This document shows positions 5,870 through 5,978 of a stretch of DNA of 5,978 nt, piece after piece. A program made the position numbers and the translations under genes. The stretch comes from an uncultured Bacillota bacterium (lineage in GTDB: Bacteria > Bacillota_I > Bacilli_A > RF39 > UBA660). Under the pieces are notes generated by a model, which did no database searches, had not been told where the DNA came from, and saw only the letters and a list, made by a program, of their open reading frames with translations. The DNA lies in the NCBI GenBank assembly GCA_947176475.1, contig CAMWQX010000081.1:1-5978 (forward strand), in the 5' to 3' direction. Numbering within the stretch: the first letter of the stretch is position 1; each line of letters starts with the position of its first letter.

Positions 5870-5898
5870 TTATTAACATTATATTAATATCATAACAA
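5867..5898. promoter_or_regulatory. Operator-like inverted repeat spanning the -10 box
   Basis: Arms TTGTTAT (5867-5873) and ATAACAA (5892-5898) flank the -10 box at 5878-5883 with an 18-nt centre. A protein bound here would cover the -10 region and the start point, so repression is the natural reading. The left arm continues as TTGTTATTAA, as in the second inverted repeat nearer the gene. The regulator is not in the window. Confidence 0.4.
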
Positions 5899-5906
5899 TT
5901 TGTCAA
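5878..5906 (-). promoter_or_regulatory. Consensus sigma-A promoter of the NAD salvage operon
   Basis: On the minus strand TTGACA (5901-5906) is followed after exactly 17 nt by TATAAT (5878-5883); both boxes match consensus at all six positions. Transcription should start near 5871-5874, giving a leader of about 85 nt before pncA. No other promoter of this quality was seen for the downstream genes, so this one probably drives the whole operon. Confidence 0.88.
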
Positions 5907-5946
5907 CTACTTTTTAACAAAAAATTAAAAACATTTACAATTTTTT

Positions 5947-5978
5947 AAAAAAACAACGGTTTTCCGTTGTTTATTTTT
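5947..5978. terminator. Bidirectional intrinsic terminator upstream of the operon
   Basis: AAACAACGG (5951-5959) and CCGTTGTTT (5964-5972) form a perfect nine-pair stem around a four-base loop. On the minus strand the stem runs into seven T's, which should end transcription of a minus-strand gene lying to the right. On the plus strand it is followed by ATTTTT, so it could also act for plus-strand transcripts. It isolates the pncA promoter from read-through. Confidence 0.85.

Noticed and set aside
5788..5871. NAD-sensing riboswitch in the pncA leader
   Set aside because: The leader is short, almost purely A/T and purine-rich, with only a six-pair hairpin. No GC-containing multi-helix core like the nadA or pnuC motifs is visible.

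Overview
The window is one co-directional block on the minus strand, read from right to left. It holds an NAD salvage operon: nicotinamidase (pncA-like), nicotinate phosphoribosyltransferase (pncB), a Nudix hydrolase, a UMPH-1/cN-III-type HAD 5'-nucleotidase, and glutamine-dependent NAD synthetase (nadE). The DNA is very AT-rich, ribosome binding sites are strong and purine-rich, Trp is read from TGG and all five genes end in TAA or TAG. This fits a low-GC Bacillota with the standard bacterial code, perhaps an Erysipelotrichia-like or related uncultured Bacilli lineage. The lineage is an inference from style, not from a marker gene.

Layout: the right edge (about 5945-5978) is a perfect-stem bidirectional terminator that separates the operon from whatever lies upstream. 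A consensus promoter (TTGACA, 17 nt, TATAAT) follows at 5878-5906. It is overlapped by an inverted repeat with TTGTTAT arms. Next come a small hairpin at the expected 5' end of the mRNA and a second inverted repeat just before the pncA ribosome binding site. pncA (4927-5787) is followed by a 105-nt gap that repeats the end of the pncA leader in front of pncB (3364-4821). The Nudix gene starts 8 nt after pncB, the nucleotidase start overlaps the Nudix gene by 50 nt, and nadE starts 16 nt after the nucleotidase. A strong Shine-Dalgarno sequence at 5-12, just after nadE, shows that the operon continues beyond the left edge.

How the genes work together: PncA deamidates nicotinamide to nicotinate, PncB joins nicotinate to PRPP to give NaMN, and NadE amidates NaAD to NAD. 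The adenylyltransferase step (NadD, NaMN to NaAD) is not in the window. The Nudix enzyme and the nucleotidase point the other way. They look like enzymes that cleave dinucleotide or ADP-ribose-type compounds and dephosphorylate mononucleotides, so the operon appears to combine synthesis with turnover or clean-up.

The least ordinary signals are three. The C-terminal tail of the nicotinamidase contains a near copy of the EFG-x-RR loop peptide of the neighbouring PncB. The pncA and pncB leaders are duplicated. The half-site TTGTTATTA recurs around the promoter and in the leaders. No mobile element, CRISPR array, RNA gene or recognisable NAD riboswitch was seen, and no gene-free stretch exceeds 300 bases.
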